A stretch of DNA of 64,000 nucleotides from Dyella tabacisoli (GTDB lineage: Bacteria; Pseudomonadota; Gammaproteobacteria; Xanthomonadales; Rhodanobacteraceae): positions 1-64,000 of the forward strand of contig NZ_KZ857174.1 in the NCBI RefSeq assembly GCF_003350925.1, in the 5' to 3' direction. The notes beneath the pieces are model-generated. The model had not been told where the DNA came from, did no database searches, and saw only the letters and a program-made list of their open reading frames with translations. This document shows positions 51,751-60,940 of the stretch, one piece after another (positions within the stretch are counted from its first letter, which is position 1; each line of letters opens with the position of its first letter). A program made the position numbers and the translations under genes.

Positions 51751-52758
51751 ATGAAGGCCGTTGCCTACCGCCACTCGTTGCCGATTGCCGATACGCAGAG
51801 CTTGATCGACGTTGAACTGCCCGATCCGCTTGCACAAGGCCGTGACCTGCTGGTGAGGGTCGAAGCGATTTCGGTGAATCCGGTGGACACCAAGGTGCGC
51901 CAGCGCAATGACCCGCAAGGCGCTGACAAAGTGCTCGGCTGGGATGCCGCCGGTACGGTGGTCGCGGTGGGTGGCGAGGTGAGTTTGTTCAAGCCGGGCG
52001 ATACGGTTTATTACGCCGGCGCGATTGATCGCACCGGCAGCAATGCGCAACTGCAGTTGGTCGATGAGCGCATTGTCGGGCGCAAACCCAACACGCTTGA
52101 TTTCGCCCAGGCCGCCGCGCTGCCGTTGACCTCGATTACCGCATGGGAATTATTGTTCGACCGCCTTGGCGTGCCACGCGATCGCGCTGCCGGCAGCGTA
52201 TTGATTACCGGCGCGGCAGGCGGGGTGGGTTCGATGGCGGTGCAACTGGCACGTCGACTGACCAGTCTTACCGTTATCGGCACTGCGTCACGCGAGGTGA
52301 GTCGTGATTGGGTGCTGGCCATGGGCGCTCATCATGTGGTCGATCATCACGGCGATCTGGCCGCCCAAGTGCGTGCGGTGTCACCGCTGGGCGTCAACTA
52401 TGTACTCAGTCTCACCCACACCGAGCAACATTACGCCGCCATCGTCGATTTGCTGAAGCCGCAAGGGCGGTTGGCCTTGATCGACGATCCGGCCACGCTG
52501 CTGGATATTCGTGCGCTCAAGCCGAAAAGTCTGTCGCTGCATTGGGAGTCCATGTTCACCCGCTCGTTGTTTCGCACGGACGACATGCTCGACCAGCATC
52601 GTTTGCTCGACGAAGTGGCCGACCTGGTCGATGCCGGTGTGCTGCGCACCACCCTGCGTGAAAACCTGGGGCGTATCGATGCAGCGAATCTGCGTCGAGC
52701 ACATGCTTTGCTGGAAAGCGGAAGCACCATCGGAAAATGGGTGCTCAGCGGTTTTTGA
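51751..52758 (+). CDS. Zinc-type alcohol dehydrogenase-like / quinone oxidoreductase
   Basis: The 335-residue MDR-family protein has the GroES-like N-domain (ISVNPVDTKVRQ, LGWDAAGTVVAVG) and the nucleotide-binding VLITGAAGGVGSMAVQLAR near residue 150. Catalytic zinc ligands are not evident, which fits the zinc-free quinone oxidoreductase branch. It most likely reduces quinones or enones with NADPH. The length and order match the YogA-like family. It stands alone. Confidence 0.88.
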   Translation: MKAVAYRHSLPIADTQSLIDVELPDPLAQGRDLLVRVEAISVNPVDTKVRQRNDPQGADKVLGWDAAGTVVAVGGEVSLFKPGDTVYYAGAIDRTGSNAQLQLVDERIVGRKPNTLDFAQAAALPLTSITAWELLFDRLGVPRDRAAGSVLITGAAGGVGSMAVQLARRLTSLTVIGTASREVSRDWVLAMGAHHVVDHHGDLAAQVRAVSPLGVNYVLSLTHTEQHYAAIVDLLKPQGRLALIDDPATLLDIRALKPKSLSLHWESMFTRSLFRTDDMLDQHRLLDEVADLVDAGVLRTTLRENLGRIDAANLRRAHALLESGSTIGKWVLSGF

Positions 52759-52809
52759 TGTATCGCCACAGGCTTTAACGCCGGTGGCGATGAATGACGT
52801 GAAATCAGT

Positions 52810-54177
52810 TCAGGCGGCTAATAGCTGGTCGGCCAGCGCGCGCGCCTGTTGGCGGATCTCCGGCATCGCGGTGGACTCCCACAGCGTGCCGCGCAACAGG
52901 CTGCCGATGGCGAACAGCCGCGGTTGAATATCGCCCTGGTGATGCAAGCGACCCTCGGGTGTGGCATGGCAGCCGAGGCCCAGAGGATCGGCTGTGATGT
53001 GGCCGTTGGTCGCCAACTGACGTACCAATGGGTGCTGCGTGCGGCGTACATCGGTATCTAAGCCCACCGTCTGGATCAGCACGTCCGCGTGCATGGCCAT
53101 CGGCGTATGGTCACCGCGCGGCTGGATTTGCAATTGCAAGCAACCGTCAGCCCATGCCACCGTTTGCAGCCGGCCCTTATGGCGCTGCAGCCGGCCGCTG
53201 CATTCAAGCGCGCTGAGGGTGTCGTTAAGCTGTGGTGGCATGCGATGCCGCGCGCGCTCCCAGGCCCAGCGTGCGTGGCGAAGAAAACGTGCGCGCTCGG
53301 CGTCTGGCAGGGCCAGCCATAGCGTTGGGGTATGCAGGCGCAACGCATCGATAACGGTGCGCCAATCGCGACTGTGCGCAATCGCCTCGCGCAGCAAATG
53401 CATCCAGGCGCGGATCTCCGGCGCATCGCGCATCGCTTCGACCAACCCGCCGCCATCGTCAGCGGGAGCCGACGCTGTCACGAGATGCGCTTCGGGTAGC
53501 AGGCCATGGCGCGAGATCGCGGTGAATCGTGCATTGGGCCATTGCACGGCCAATTCGATCAGTACATCGACGGCGGTGAGGCCCAGGCCGATCACGGCGA
53601 CGTTGAGCGGCCGTGGGTCGGGCCGTGTTTCGGCCAAGAATCGCCATGGATCGATAATGTATTTGCCGCTGGCCAAAGCCTCATCGCTGACGCCGTTCAA
53701 TGGCTGTGCCGGCAGTGCACCCAGTGCCAGTACGGCAGCATCGACGCGATGGCTGTTTTCACCTTGAATCACGGTGATGCCGTCATGTTCGGGTACTAGC
53801 GAATCGACGGCGAACGGCACCGTGCGAACGTCATGACCGACTGCTTGCGCGCGTTCCAGGGCATGCGCTACTTCAGTTTCGAGATAGTCGCCATATAGCC
53901 GGCGCGGTAGAAAATCAGTGCCGGCGATGGAGCGGTCGCCGCGTTGGGCGAAATCGAGAAAACCCTTCGGTTTACCGGCCAGCAGGCTCATCGAAGCGGC
54001 GCGTACATTGAGCAGATGGCGCTCTGAGCGCGTGCCATAAGCAACGCCGCGTGCTTGCGCGCCGCCCCCGGTATACCAATCCAGATGCAGGGGGCGGGTA
54101 GGTTGGCGATCCAGCAATTCACTTAGCAGCGTCGCCGCCGATGCGCCGCCGCCGATGATGGCGATCCGTCGTTTCAT
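52810..54177 (-). CDS. FAD/NAD(P)-binding protein paired with the cysteine dioxygenase gene
   Basis: The 455-residue product begins KRRIAIIGGGASAATLLSELL, an FAD-binding Rossmann motif, and has a second nucleotide fold with VIGLGLTAVDVLIEL near residue 195. It fits the NAD_binding_9 (PF13454) group. ATG at 54177 directly precedes the first strand and has AAAGGGA upstream. It lies 41 bases downstream of the cysteine dioxygenase gene on the same strand, so the two probably act in sulfur or amino-acid oxidation. Substrate unknown. Confidence 0.82.
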   Translation of the reverse strand: MKRRIAIIGGGASAATLLSELLDRQPTRPLHLDWYTGGGAQARGVAYGTRSERHLLNVRAASMSLLAGKPKGFLDFAQRGDRSIAGTDFLPRRLYGDYLETEVAHALERAQAVGHDVRTVPFAVDSLVPEHDGITVIQGENSHRVDAAVLALGALPAQPLNGVSDEALASGKYIIDPWRFLAETRPDPRPLNVAVIGLGLTAVDVLIELAVQWPNARFTAISRHGLLPEAHLVTASAPADDGGGLVEAMRDAPEIRAWMHLLREAIAHSRDWRTVIDALRLHTPTLWLALPDAERARFLRHARWAWERARHRMPPQLNDTLSALECSGRLQRHKGRLQTVAWADGCLQLQIQPRGDHTPMAMHADVLIQTVGLDTDVRRTQHPLVRQLATNGHITADPLGLGCHATPEGRLHHQGDIQPRLFAIGSLLRGTLWESTAMPEIRQQARALADQLLAA

Positions 54178-54218
54178 AAAGTCCCTTTGATTGGATGTTG
54201 CGATAGTGACGACTCCAC

Positions 54219-54800
54219 TCAGCCGCGTAACTGGCCCGCGATAGCGGCGTATTGTGTCTGCGCATGCCATTCAGCGGCATGCTCGGTCGCCTGTTCGTAG
54301 GCGGTGTATTGCGCTAGCTGTCCACCATAGACATGTAGCGTGAGCGCCGTATCGTGGCGCGACAGGTTGCGGCAACGATGCGCGTGGGTGTCGCCTGCTT
54401 CGAACCAGGTGGCATCGCCCGGTCCCAGCCAATCGCGTTGGCGAAAGCGCAAGGCGTTCGATGCAGCCTCGCGCTCGTAGGACTCCACTTCAAGAGCGCC
54501 GTACAGCGCGACCTCGACCCCCCATAACCCGCCGTGATCGTGCACGGGCGTGTAGTAATTGGGCGGCCACGACATGATGAGTACGCTGATCGCCGGCCTG
54601 TTGCGTTCGCCAATCAGCCAGCGCTGAAAGCCGCGCTGAGGATGGTGCAACTTGCTCGGGCCATCGCCTGGTACGGGGGTGTCTTTATGAATAGCGCTGC
54701 CTAGCGCGCGAGCCATGGCGGCCAGATCGGGTTGCTCGCCAACGCCGTATTCGAGTGCGATCTCACGTAATGTTTTGATGGTTCGCGAATGCTTGCCCAT
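54219..54800 (-). CDS. Cysteine dioxygenase family protein (cupin)
   Basis: The 193-residue cupin has the iron-binding HxH as His87 and His89 (TPVHDHGGLWGVEVALYG) and a third His in EAGDTHAHRC (His139 or His141). Cysteine dioxygenases oxidise cysteine to its sulfinate; related thiol dioxygenases use other substrates. I start at 54800 (MGKHSRT), where similarity begins; the frame extends to 54890. It is followed by the FAD/NAD(P)-binding gene. Confidence 0.84.
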   Translation of the reverse strand: MGKHSRTIKTLREIALEYGVGEQPDLAAMARALGSAIHKDTPVPGDGPSKLHHPQRGFQRWLIGERNRPAISVLIMSWPPNYYTPVHDHGGLWGVEVALYGALEVESYEREAASNALRFRQRDWLGPGDATWFEAGDTHAHRCRNLSRHDTALTLHVYGGQLAQYTAYEQATEHAAEWHAQTQYAAIAGQLRG

Positions 54801-55026
54801 GAACAACACTCTGCAGGGGACGGCGCGCAGTGGAGCATGGCTATCGTTAAAGTCATGTAACCCCAACGGTGACAGATGGTTAGAATCCACCCAAAGCCTG
54901 TCAGCCCTTTATATGAACAGCATGACTTCTGATCCATGAAAAGCCCGCTCAAGCGGCCTAATCTGCAGCCATGGCTTCATGCGGTACAGGCAGTTGCCTG
55001 ATGCATGGAGAGCCGAGGAGAGCGAC

Positions 55027-55329
55027 ATGATTGCGATATTCGTTGTGGTGATGCTGTTCACGATGTTATGGCTGATCGGTTCGTTGATCGGCGTGATTTT
55101 CAAGCTGACCTTTGCCTTGATCGGCGGCCTGTTCAGTATCGTTGGTGCGGTATTGGGTCTGGTTTTTGGCGGCGTCGCGCTGATGATCGTCGCGCCGATC
55201 GTGGCATTGGCCTTGTTGCCGCTTTGTTTGCCTGTCTTGCTGCTGGTAGCCGTGATCTGGGCTATCGCTCGCGCAGCGCGGCAACCGGCAGCCGCCGCCA
55301 CTGTCACGCCAAATACGGCAGCGCGCTAA
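55027..55329 (+). CDS. Small membrane protein
   Basis: The 100-residue product is nearly all hydrophobic, with about three membrane segments (residues 1-22, 24-50 and 52-80) and a short Ala/Thr-rich tail. GAGGAGAG just before the ATG at 55027 is a strong ribosome binding site. No domain is recognised. A strong terminator follows, so it is a single-gene transcript. Confidence 0.72.
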   Translation: MIAIFVVVMLFTMLWLIGSLIGVIFKLTFALIGGLFSIVGAVLGLVFGGVALMIVAPIVALALLPLCLPVLLLVAVIWAIARAARQPAAAATVTPNTAAR

Positions 55330-55351
55330 GTAACCTGCTGCGATTGCCGTG

Positions 55352-55395
55352 GAAAGGCCCGGCTCCGCTGTGGTGGCGGGCCGGGCCTTGTTTTT
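55352..55395 (+). terminator. Rho-independent terminator after the small membrane protein gene
   Basis: AAGGCCCGGC (55352-55361) pairs with GCCGGGCCTT (55378-55387), with an inner CCGC/GCGG stem, followed by a seven-T run ending at 55395. Confidence 0.9.
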
Positions 55396-56058
55396 TTACA
55401 GATCGCGCAGATCGAAGGTAACTGGCACACGTGCCCAGGCGCGCACATGCTGCCCTTGAACCATCGCTGGCTGGAACGTCCATTTCGCCAGCACCTGTTC
55501 GCGAGCGCTGCGATCGAGCAGGGGAGATCCGCAGCTTTGTTCGATTGCGACATCGACAGGTTTGCCATCCTCGTTGACCAACACACGTAGCAGCACAGTG
55601 CCGTGCAGACGTTGACGTAGTGCCTGCGTGGGGAAACTGAGCGGTGCCGATCGATAAGCCAGAGTGGCTTCGATGGGTGTAACGCTCACCGCTGCAACAG
55701 GTGTGGCATCAGAAGGCGCGATGGATACAGGGGTGACCGGTGGTGTCTCGACCCTGCCTTCGCTGGTCGGGACGGTCGCGGGTGGGGTCACGACTTGTTG
55801 CTGACGAGCATGCGGCGTGGCCTTGGGTTGCACCTTTTCTATCTCAATCGCCGGTGGCGGCGGCGGCGGAATCTCCTTCTGAATAATGCGCACCTGCGTG
55901 GGTAAAGCTTCTTCGATGCGCTGCATGATTTGCGGTGCGAGAGGCCGCAAGGCGATCAACAGTACGGCGATATTGATGACGATGGCCGCGCTATAGGCGG
56001 CGATGCGCACGCTGTCGGGATGCGTGCGGTGAGCAACGGGAAGATTTGCGGACACCAT
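55396..56058 (-). CDS. TonB-like energy transducer
   Basis: The 220-residue protein has one N-terminal membrane segment (about 20-40), a proline-rich periplasmic spacer (KEIPPPPPPAIEIEKVQPK) and the C-terminal TonB domain (residues about 135-220: LRQRLHGTVLLRVLVNEDGKP, KWTFQPAMVQGQ). TonB proteins relay proton-motive force to outer-membrane receptors. No exbB, exbD or receptor gene is in the window. AGGAGGTGG upstream makes the start at 56058 secure. Confidence 0.87.
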   Translation of the reverse strand: MVSANLPVAHRTHPDSVRIAAYSAAIVINIAVLLIALRPLAPQIMQRIEEALPTQVRIIQKEIPPPPPPAIEIEKVQPKATPHARQQQVVTPPATVPTSEGRVETPPVTPVSIAPSDATPVAAVSVTPIEATLAYRSAPLSFPTQALRQRLHGTVLLRVLVNEDGKPVDVAIEQSCGSPLLDRSAREQVLAKWTFQPAMVQGQHVRAWARVPVTFDLRDL

Positions 56059-56204
56059 GAAGCCACCTCCTGCTCGTGGGGAAGGGAAGCGTGTATGGCA
56101 CCGTGGCGAACGACACAGAGTCGTTGGGGAATCGCTCGGTGCGAGGCCAGTCTGGACTTCTCTTCCGAGCGAATGCAAAAGGTTTTTTTGAAACTAATCG
56201 ATAA

Positions 56205-56233
56205 AGCCGGCCCGCCCCTGCGAGGGCCGGGCT
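56205..56233 (-). terminator. Terminator of the YedA-like gene
   Basis: On the minus strand AGCCCGGCCC folds onto GGGCCGGCT with one bulged base, followed by TTTAT. It lies about 80 bases past the transporter stop. The plus strand shows no T run. Confidence 0.55.
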
Positions 56234-56310
56234 ATTTCTATCTGGACGTCTATATTCGCTCGGGGAAGGTCGGCGCGAGCCAATGAGCGAGCTGCGCCGA
56301 GAATCGGGGC

Positions 56311-57231
56311 TTACCGCGCCCGCCGCACCCGAGCCAGCGTAATCACGCCCACGCCGACCAGAATGATCGCCATGCCGAGCAAGTCATAGGGCCCGATCTG
56401 CTCGCCGACCATCACGATGCCGAACAGCACGGCGACCGGCGGGTTGACATAGGCGTAGGTCGTGGCCAGCGCCGGCCGCGCATGCTTGAGCACGTAGAGA
56501 AAGGCGCTGAACGCGATGATCGAGCCGAATACCGCCAGGTAAACGACGGCGAGCGTAGCCCGTAGCGTTGGGTGTGCAGGCATGTGCTCGCCGCTCATAA
56601 AGCTGACCAGCAACAACGCCACGCTGGCGCAAAGCATTTGCGCGGCGGTGTTCATGGGGCCCGGCGGCATCTCTTGGCGACGGCTCCAGATGGAGCCGAA
56701 AGCCCAGCTCATGGATGCGACGATCAACGCGAGTGCCCCGATCCGCGAGCCCGACAAGCCAGCGCCGAGGTTCAGCACGATCACGCCGACAAAGCCGATC
56801 ATCAGGCCAAAGCTTTCGCGCCGCGTGGGCCGCTCGCCATAAAGGGTGGAGAACAGTGCCGCGAACAGCGGCATGCTGGCCACCGCCACGGCGGCAATGC
56901 CCGAGCTCACCCGCTGCTCGGCGAAGCACACCAGGCCATTGCCGAACCCAAGCAGCAAGATGCCGGTGATGGCCGCGTTGCGCCACTGCCGCGGTGTTGG
57001 CATCGCCATGCCGCGGACACGCAGAAAACCAAACATCGCAACGCCTGCACCGAGAAAGCGCAACCCGGCGAGCAGAAACGGCGGATAGCTCTCCAGCGCA
57101 TAGCGGATACCCAGGTAAGTCGAACCCCAGATGATGTACAGCGCTAACAGCGACAGCGGCACCAGGACGCGCGTGTTGGCGAAAACGAGAGGCGCCCCGC
57201 GAGTCGCGGAGTCGGTGGTGGAATCGGTCAT
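56311..57231 (-). CDS. DMT/EamA-family exporter, YedA-like
   Basis: The 306-residue protein has ten membrane segments in two EamA repeats (about residues 22-148 and 165-300), with LYIIWGSTYLGIRYALESYPPF, a recognisable YedA-type start, and VLKHARPALATTYAYVNPPVA in the second repeat. Such proteins export amino acids or drugs; the substrate here is unknown. It lies downstream of the Ada-like gene on the same strand with 136 bases between. Confidence 0.9.
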   Translation of the reverse strand: MTDSTTDSATRGAPLVFANTRVLVPLSLLALYIIWGSTYLGIRYALESYPPFLLAGLRFLGAGVAMFGFLRVRGMAMPTPRQWRNAAITGILLLGFGNGLVCFAEQRVSSGIAAVAVASMPLFAALFSTLYGERPTRRESFGLMIGFVGVIVLNLGAGLSGSRIGALALIVASMSWAFGSIWSRRQEMPPGPMNTAAQMLCASVALLLVSFMSGEHMPAHPTLRATLAVVYLAVFGSIIAFSAFLYVLKHARPALATTYAYVNPPVAVLFGIVMVGEQIGPYDLLGMAIILVGVGVITLARVRRAR

Positions 57232-57284
57232 GAGCGGGGACGCAGGCAGGGCATCGCGGGGTGGATGCCTGACTATTCTAACTG

Positions 57285-57311
57285 CGGCTTATGCAATAAA
57301 TGGATAAGCCG
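57285..57311 (-). other. Hairpin between the Ada-like gene and the exporter gene
   Basis: CGGCTTAT (57285-57292) pairs with ATAAGCCG (57304-57311) over an 11-base loop. No T run follows on the minus strand, so termination is uncertain. Confidence 0.4.
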
Positions 57312-57367
57312 TAGCGAGGCTTTTGCAAGTCAGACTTGAAGTGCGCTCAAGGGGCTGCGCAGGCGGG

Positions 57368-58249
57368 TCAGGCGTACGCCACCGTCTCCCGTGCTGCCGT
57401 GCGCCGATGTTCACGCGCCAACAGCTCGCGTTTGCGCTCCACACCCCAACGCCAGCCACCGAGGCTGCCGTCCTCGCGCACGATGCGATGGCAGGGCACC
57501 AGCAGCGCCAGTCGGTTATTGCCGCAGGCGTTACCGATCGCACGTGCCGCACGCGGCATGCCCAGTTCGCTGGCCAGCTCGCCATAGCTCTTGGTGACGC
57601 CTTCGGGGATGCGCGTCAATGCTTCCCACACGCGCCATTGAAACGCCGTGGCGGCGACATCCAGTGGCGGCATCGCCGGTGCGGCGGTGTTGCTCCAGCC
57701 TAGTTCGCTGGCGATACGGGCGATCACCGCGTCCAGCCATTCCTCGCGCCCGGCATCGACGCGCTCATGTGTTGCCTGCGGAAATTCGGCGATCAGGCGC
57801 GCCTTCAGTTCGGCGTCGTCATCGCCCAGGGTGACCGAGCAGATGCCGCGCGTGGTGGTGGCGACCAGCAGCCGGCCCAGCGGTGTATCCGTGGTGGTGT
57901 AGCGAATGCTGGCGCCGGCGCCGCCGGCACGGTAGCTGGCCGGGGTCATGCCGAACAGGCGATCGCTATGCTCATACACCCGGCTGCCGGAGCCGAAACC
58001 GGCGTCGTATACCGCATCGGTTACGCGCGCGCCGTCGCGCAGCGCAGCTTTCAACTGGCCGAAGCGGCGGGCACGGTGGTATTCGGCCGGGCTCATGCCG
58101 TAGCGGCGGCGAAAGACGCGCTGCAAATGGCTGGGGCTTAACCCGGCGGCCTCGGCCAGCGTAGCCAGGCTGGGCGCCTCGTCGGCGTGTTCGATCAAGC
58201 CGCGAACGCGTTCGAGGGCAGTGTCGGTGGTGGCATTACGCATATTCAT
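57368..58249 (-). CDS. AraC-type regulator fused to O6-methylguanine methyltransferase (Ada-like, no N-terminal domain)
   Basis: The 293-residue protein has an AraC helix-turn-helix pair at about residues 12-108 (LATLAEAAGLSPSHLQRVFRRRYG) and an Ogt-type methyltransferase domain with acceptor Cys253 in LLVPCHRIV. It lacks the N-terminal zinc domain with which Ada senses methyl phosphotriesters, so induction may work differently or be absent. It removes alkyl groups from guanine and may regulate repair genes. Confidence 0.9.
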   Translation of the reverse strand: MNMRNATTDTALERVRGLIEHADEAPSLATLAEAAGLSPSHLQRVFRRRYGMSPAEYHRARRFGQLKAALRDGARVTDAVYDAGFGSGSRVYEHSDRLFGMTPASYRAGGAGASIRYTTTDTPLGRLLVATTTRGICSVTLGDDDAELKARLIAEFPQATHERVDAGREEWLDAVIARIASELGWSNTAAPAMPPLDVAATAFQWRVWEALTRIPEGVTKSYGELASELGMPRAARAIGNACGNNRLALLVPCHRIVREDGSLGGWRWGVERKRELLAREHRRTAARETVAYA

Positions 58250-58318
58250 GGCGGCATCCGTAGATGAATGCCGTCAGATTAGTCCGGGTCGGTAACGGCA
58301 ACTATCCGAATGTTGCGC

Positions 58319-58591
58319 TTAATGCGCAGTGCGGTTGGTTTGCTGCAAAACGACGAACTCGCCTTCGAGAACTTCCGGCTCATGCGCCTTGGCCGTCGCT
58401 GGGCGCTGGGCGTTGCGGTTTTGGGTCCATTGGCGCAAGGCGAACAGCACGGCGCCGCCGACCAGCAGCACACCGGCCACAATCAGCCCGAACACCAGCA
58501 ACACGCCAACCAACGCAAGGCCGATCAGCAGCGACAATGCACGGACCAGAGGATGGCGGGAACGACGCGGAGAGAGCAGGACGAAGCGCAT
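58319..58591 (-). CDS. Small hypothetical membrane protein
   Basis: The 90-residue product has a basic start (MRFVLLSPRRSRH), two adjacent hydrophobic segments (about residues 15-35 and 36-52) and a polar tail with EVLEGEFVVLQQ. The tail is reminiscent of short DUFs in related genomes but I name no family. The ribosome binding site is weak. It is divergent from the Rieske gene. Confidence 0.62.
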   Translation of the reverse strand: MRFVLLSPRRSRHPLVRALSLLIGLALVGVLLVFGLIVAGVLLVGGAVLFALRQWTQNRNAQRPATAKAHEPEVLEGEFVVLQQTNRTAH

Positions 58592-58669
58592 GTGTTAAAA
58601 ATCCGTGTGGTAAAATCAACGACTTACGCGTGCAACGATGGGGCCTGATGGCCCGAGAGACAAGTGCCG

Positions 58670-59014
58670 ATGGATACAGTGACACCCGCTCAAGCCGTTC
58701 TTTGCCAGCTTGAGGATATTCCCGATGGCGAGGCGATTGCCGTCGATGCCATGCTGGCCGATGGTGAAGAGAGCTTGATCTTGCTGCGCCGGGGCGAGGC
58801 GGTACATGCCTATCTCAATATCTGCCCGCACGCTGGCCGTCGGCTGGATTGGGCGCCGGGTAAATTTCTATTGAAGAACGACATCCTGGTTTGCGCCGCT
58901 CATGGCGCCAGTTTTCGCAGCGACGATGGTCGCTGTATTGCCGGGCCATGTCGTGGCGAGCATTTGCACCATGTGCCGGTGCGGGTGGATGGCGGTGACG
59001 TTAAGTTGGTTTAG
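58670..59014 (+). CDS. Rieske [2Fe-2S] domain protein
   Basis: The 114-residue product is a single Rieske domain. Cluster ligands are Cys52 and His54 (CPHAGRRLDW) and Cys75 and His78 (CAAHGASF). It has no membrane anchor or catalytic partner domain, so it resembles soluble ferredoxin-type Rieske proteins. ATG at 58670 is preferred to GTG at 58664. A C-rich hairpin element follows the stop. Redox partner unknown. Confidence 0.87.
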   Translation: MDTVTPAQAVLCQLEDIPDGEAIAVDAMLADGEESLILLRRGEAVHAYLNICPHAGRRLDWAPGKFLLKNDILVCAAHGASFRSDDGRCIAGPCRGEHLHHVPVRVDGGDVKLV

Positions 59015-59040
59015 GGGTTTGGCGTTATCGCAAGGCGGCC

Positions 59041-59084
59041 CCCTCCCCAACCCTCCCCTGCAGGCAGGGGAGGGAGTTAAGCTT
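59041..59084 (-). repeat. C-rich hairpin element, reverse copy
   Basis: CCCTCCCCTG (59051-59060) pairs with CAGGGGAGGG (59065-59074). Read on the minus strand it has AGCTTAACTCCCTCC before and TTGGGGAGGGG after, matching the plus-strand elements at 43284-43324 and 50061-50106. It lies between convergent genes. Confidence 0.7.
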
Positions 59085-59098
59085 TTTCGCCCCAGCCC

Positions 59099-60940
59099 TC
59101 ACCGAAACATCAAATTAATCACGACCAAAGTGATTACCAGCACCAGCGCGGTCAGCGGCAAGCCCACACGCAGAAAATCCTTGCCGCGGTAGCCGCCGGG
59201 GCCGGCGATCATCATCAGCGCGGGATGACCCGAGCTGAGCAAAAAGGTGTTGGACGAGGACACCGCGACAATCAACGCATAAGCCGATGGATTGCCACCG
59301 GTAGCCACCGCGACGCTGATGGCGATCGGCACCATCATCACCGTTGCGCCGACGTTCGACATCACTTGCGAAAACAGCAAGGTCAGCACGGCCAATGACA
59401 ACTGCAGCACCCATGGCGAGGCGCTGCCCAGGTGTTGCAGCACTTCTTGCGCGACCCAGGCGGCCGTGCCGGTGGCATCCATCGACCAGCCCAATGGAAT
59501 CAGGCAGGCGGTAACAAAGATGGTTTTCCAGTTGATCGCTTTGTAAGCCTCGTCCATGTTCAGCACGCCGGTGAGCAGCATGCCGATGGCGCCGGTCATC
59601 ATCGCCACGGACAGATCGAGGTGAGTGAACAAAGCCAGGCATTTGGCAAGTACAAAGAAGCCCACCGCCTGCCAGATCTTGCCTGGACGTTGTTCTTCCT
59701 TGGGAATGTCGGTCACCACGACCAGGTCTTTGTCTTCCGATGCCAGCACCAGATCGCGCCAACTTGAGTGCAGCACCAGGCTATCGCCGGCGCGCAGGCT
59801 GACCGAGCGCACATCGTCGCGAAAGACCTGATCGCCGCGATTCACCGCCAGTACCGATACGCCATAGCGCTTGCGCAAGCGCAGATCGCCGACGGTCTGC
59901 TTGATAAAGCGCGAGCTGGGCGGAATCACCGCCTCGGAAATACCTGCGCGGCTTGGGTTGAACAACTCGCCCAACTGGCGCATGCGCGGCGATAGCCGGC
60001 AGAGTTGGTTATTGGCGAACTGATTGAGCTGATCGCGTGGCCCGAGTACGCCAAGCACCGAGCCGACCCAGATCACCAGGTCGACCGGCGGCGCCATGCG
60101 TGCTTCGGTGCCGCTTTTGATCGCCAGGATCAGCGGCGCGCCATATAGCTGTTCGACCTCGCCGATGCTCATGCCGACCAAGGGGCTTTCGGCGGTGACG
60201 GTGAGTTCGGCGGTTTCACCGACGATGCCGTAGGTCTCGGCGAAGTAGCTCTCGGTACGGCCGGGCGTCACTTTAAGGCGTTGGTCTTCGCGTTCCGGCA
60301 GCAGTTTTCGGGTGAACAGATAAAAGAACAGCACGCCAGTCAGCGCCAGCACCAGGCCCACCGGAGTGACGCTGAACAAGCCGAATTTCGGAATCGTGTG
60401 GGCACCCGCCGGTAGATTGGCGTTGGCGCTGGCGATCAAATCGTTCAGCACGATCAGCGGCGAGTTCGCGATCAGGGTAGTGTTGGTCGCGGTAAGAATG
60501 CAGAACGCCATCGGCAAAAGCAGGCGCGAGATCGGCACGCCGGTACGCGCCGCCAGGCGGCTGGTCACCGGGATCATCAACGCCGCCAGCGCCTGGCTTG
60601 GAATCACCGCACTGAACAAGCTGGTGACCAGGTTGATGACCAGGCCAAGACGCGATTCCACCCCGCGCGCCATGCGCATCACGAAGCTGGCGGTAAGCGA
60701 GAGTACGCCGGCGCGGTCGAGCCCGGCGCCCATAATCATGATCGCGATGATCGCGATGACGGCATTACCGGCAAAGCCGTTGAATACGCGTTCGGAAGGG
60801 ATCAGCCCGGTGAGGCCGATGACCACCACCACCAGCAAGGCCACCATGTCGGCGCGGATCCATTCCAGCACCAGCATCAGCATGGTGAAGCCGACCAGGC
60901 AGAGCACCAGGATCATTTCGGGGCTGAGCGAGAGTCCCAC
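59099..60940 (-). CDS. SLC13-family permease with two RCK_C domains
   Basis: The 613-residue protein has about 12 membrane segments in two halves separated by a soluble region (about residues 215-415) that holds two TrkA_C/RCK_C domains (LVGMSIGEVEQLYGAPLILAI and DLRLRKRYGVSVLAVNRGDQ). The transport core includes SQALAALMIPVTSRLAARTG and SNVGATVMMVPIAISVA. Substrate could be sulfate or a dicarboxylate. The gene stands alone. Confidence 0.88.
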   Translation of the reverse strand: MGLSLSPEMILVLCLVGFTMLMLVLEWIRADMVALLVVVVIGLTGLIPSERVFNGFAGNAVIAIIAIMIMGAGLDRAGVLSLTASFVMRMARGVESRLGLVINLVTSLFSAVIPSQALAALMIPVTSRLAARTGVPISRLLLPMAFCILTATNTTLIANSPLIVLNDLIASANANLPAGAHTIPKFGLFSVTPVGLVLALTGVLFFYLFTRKLLPEREDQRLKVTPGRTESYFAETYGIVGETAELTVTAESPLVGMSIGEVEQLYGAPLILAIKSGTEARMAPPVDLVIWVGSVLGVLGPRDQLNQFANNQLCRLSPRMRQLGELFNPSRAGISEAVIPPSSRFIKQTVGDLRLRKRYGVSVLAVNRGDQVFRDDVRSVSLRAGDSLVLHSSWRDLVLASEDKDLVVVTDIPKEEQRPGKIWQAVGFFVLAKCLALFTHLDLSVAMMTGAIGMLLTGVLNMDEAYKAINWKTIFVTACLIPLGWSMDATGTAAWVAQEVLQHLGSASPWVLQLSLAVLTLLFSQVMSNVGATVMMVPIAISVAVATGGNPSAYALIVAVSSSNTFLLSSGHPALMMIAGPGGYRGKDFLRVGLPLTALVLVITLVVINLMFR

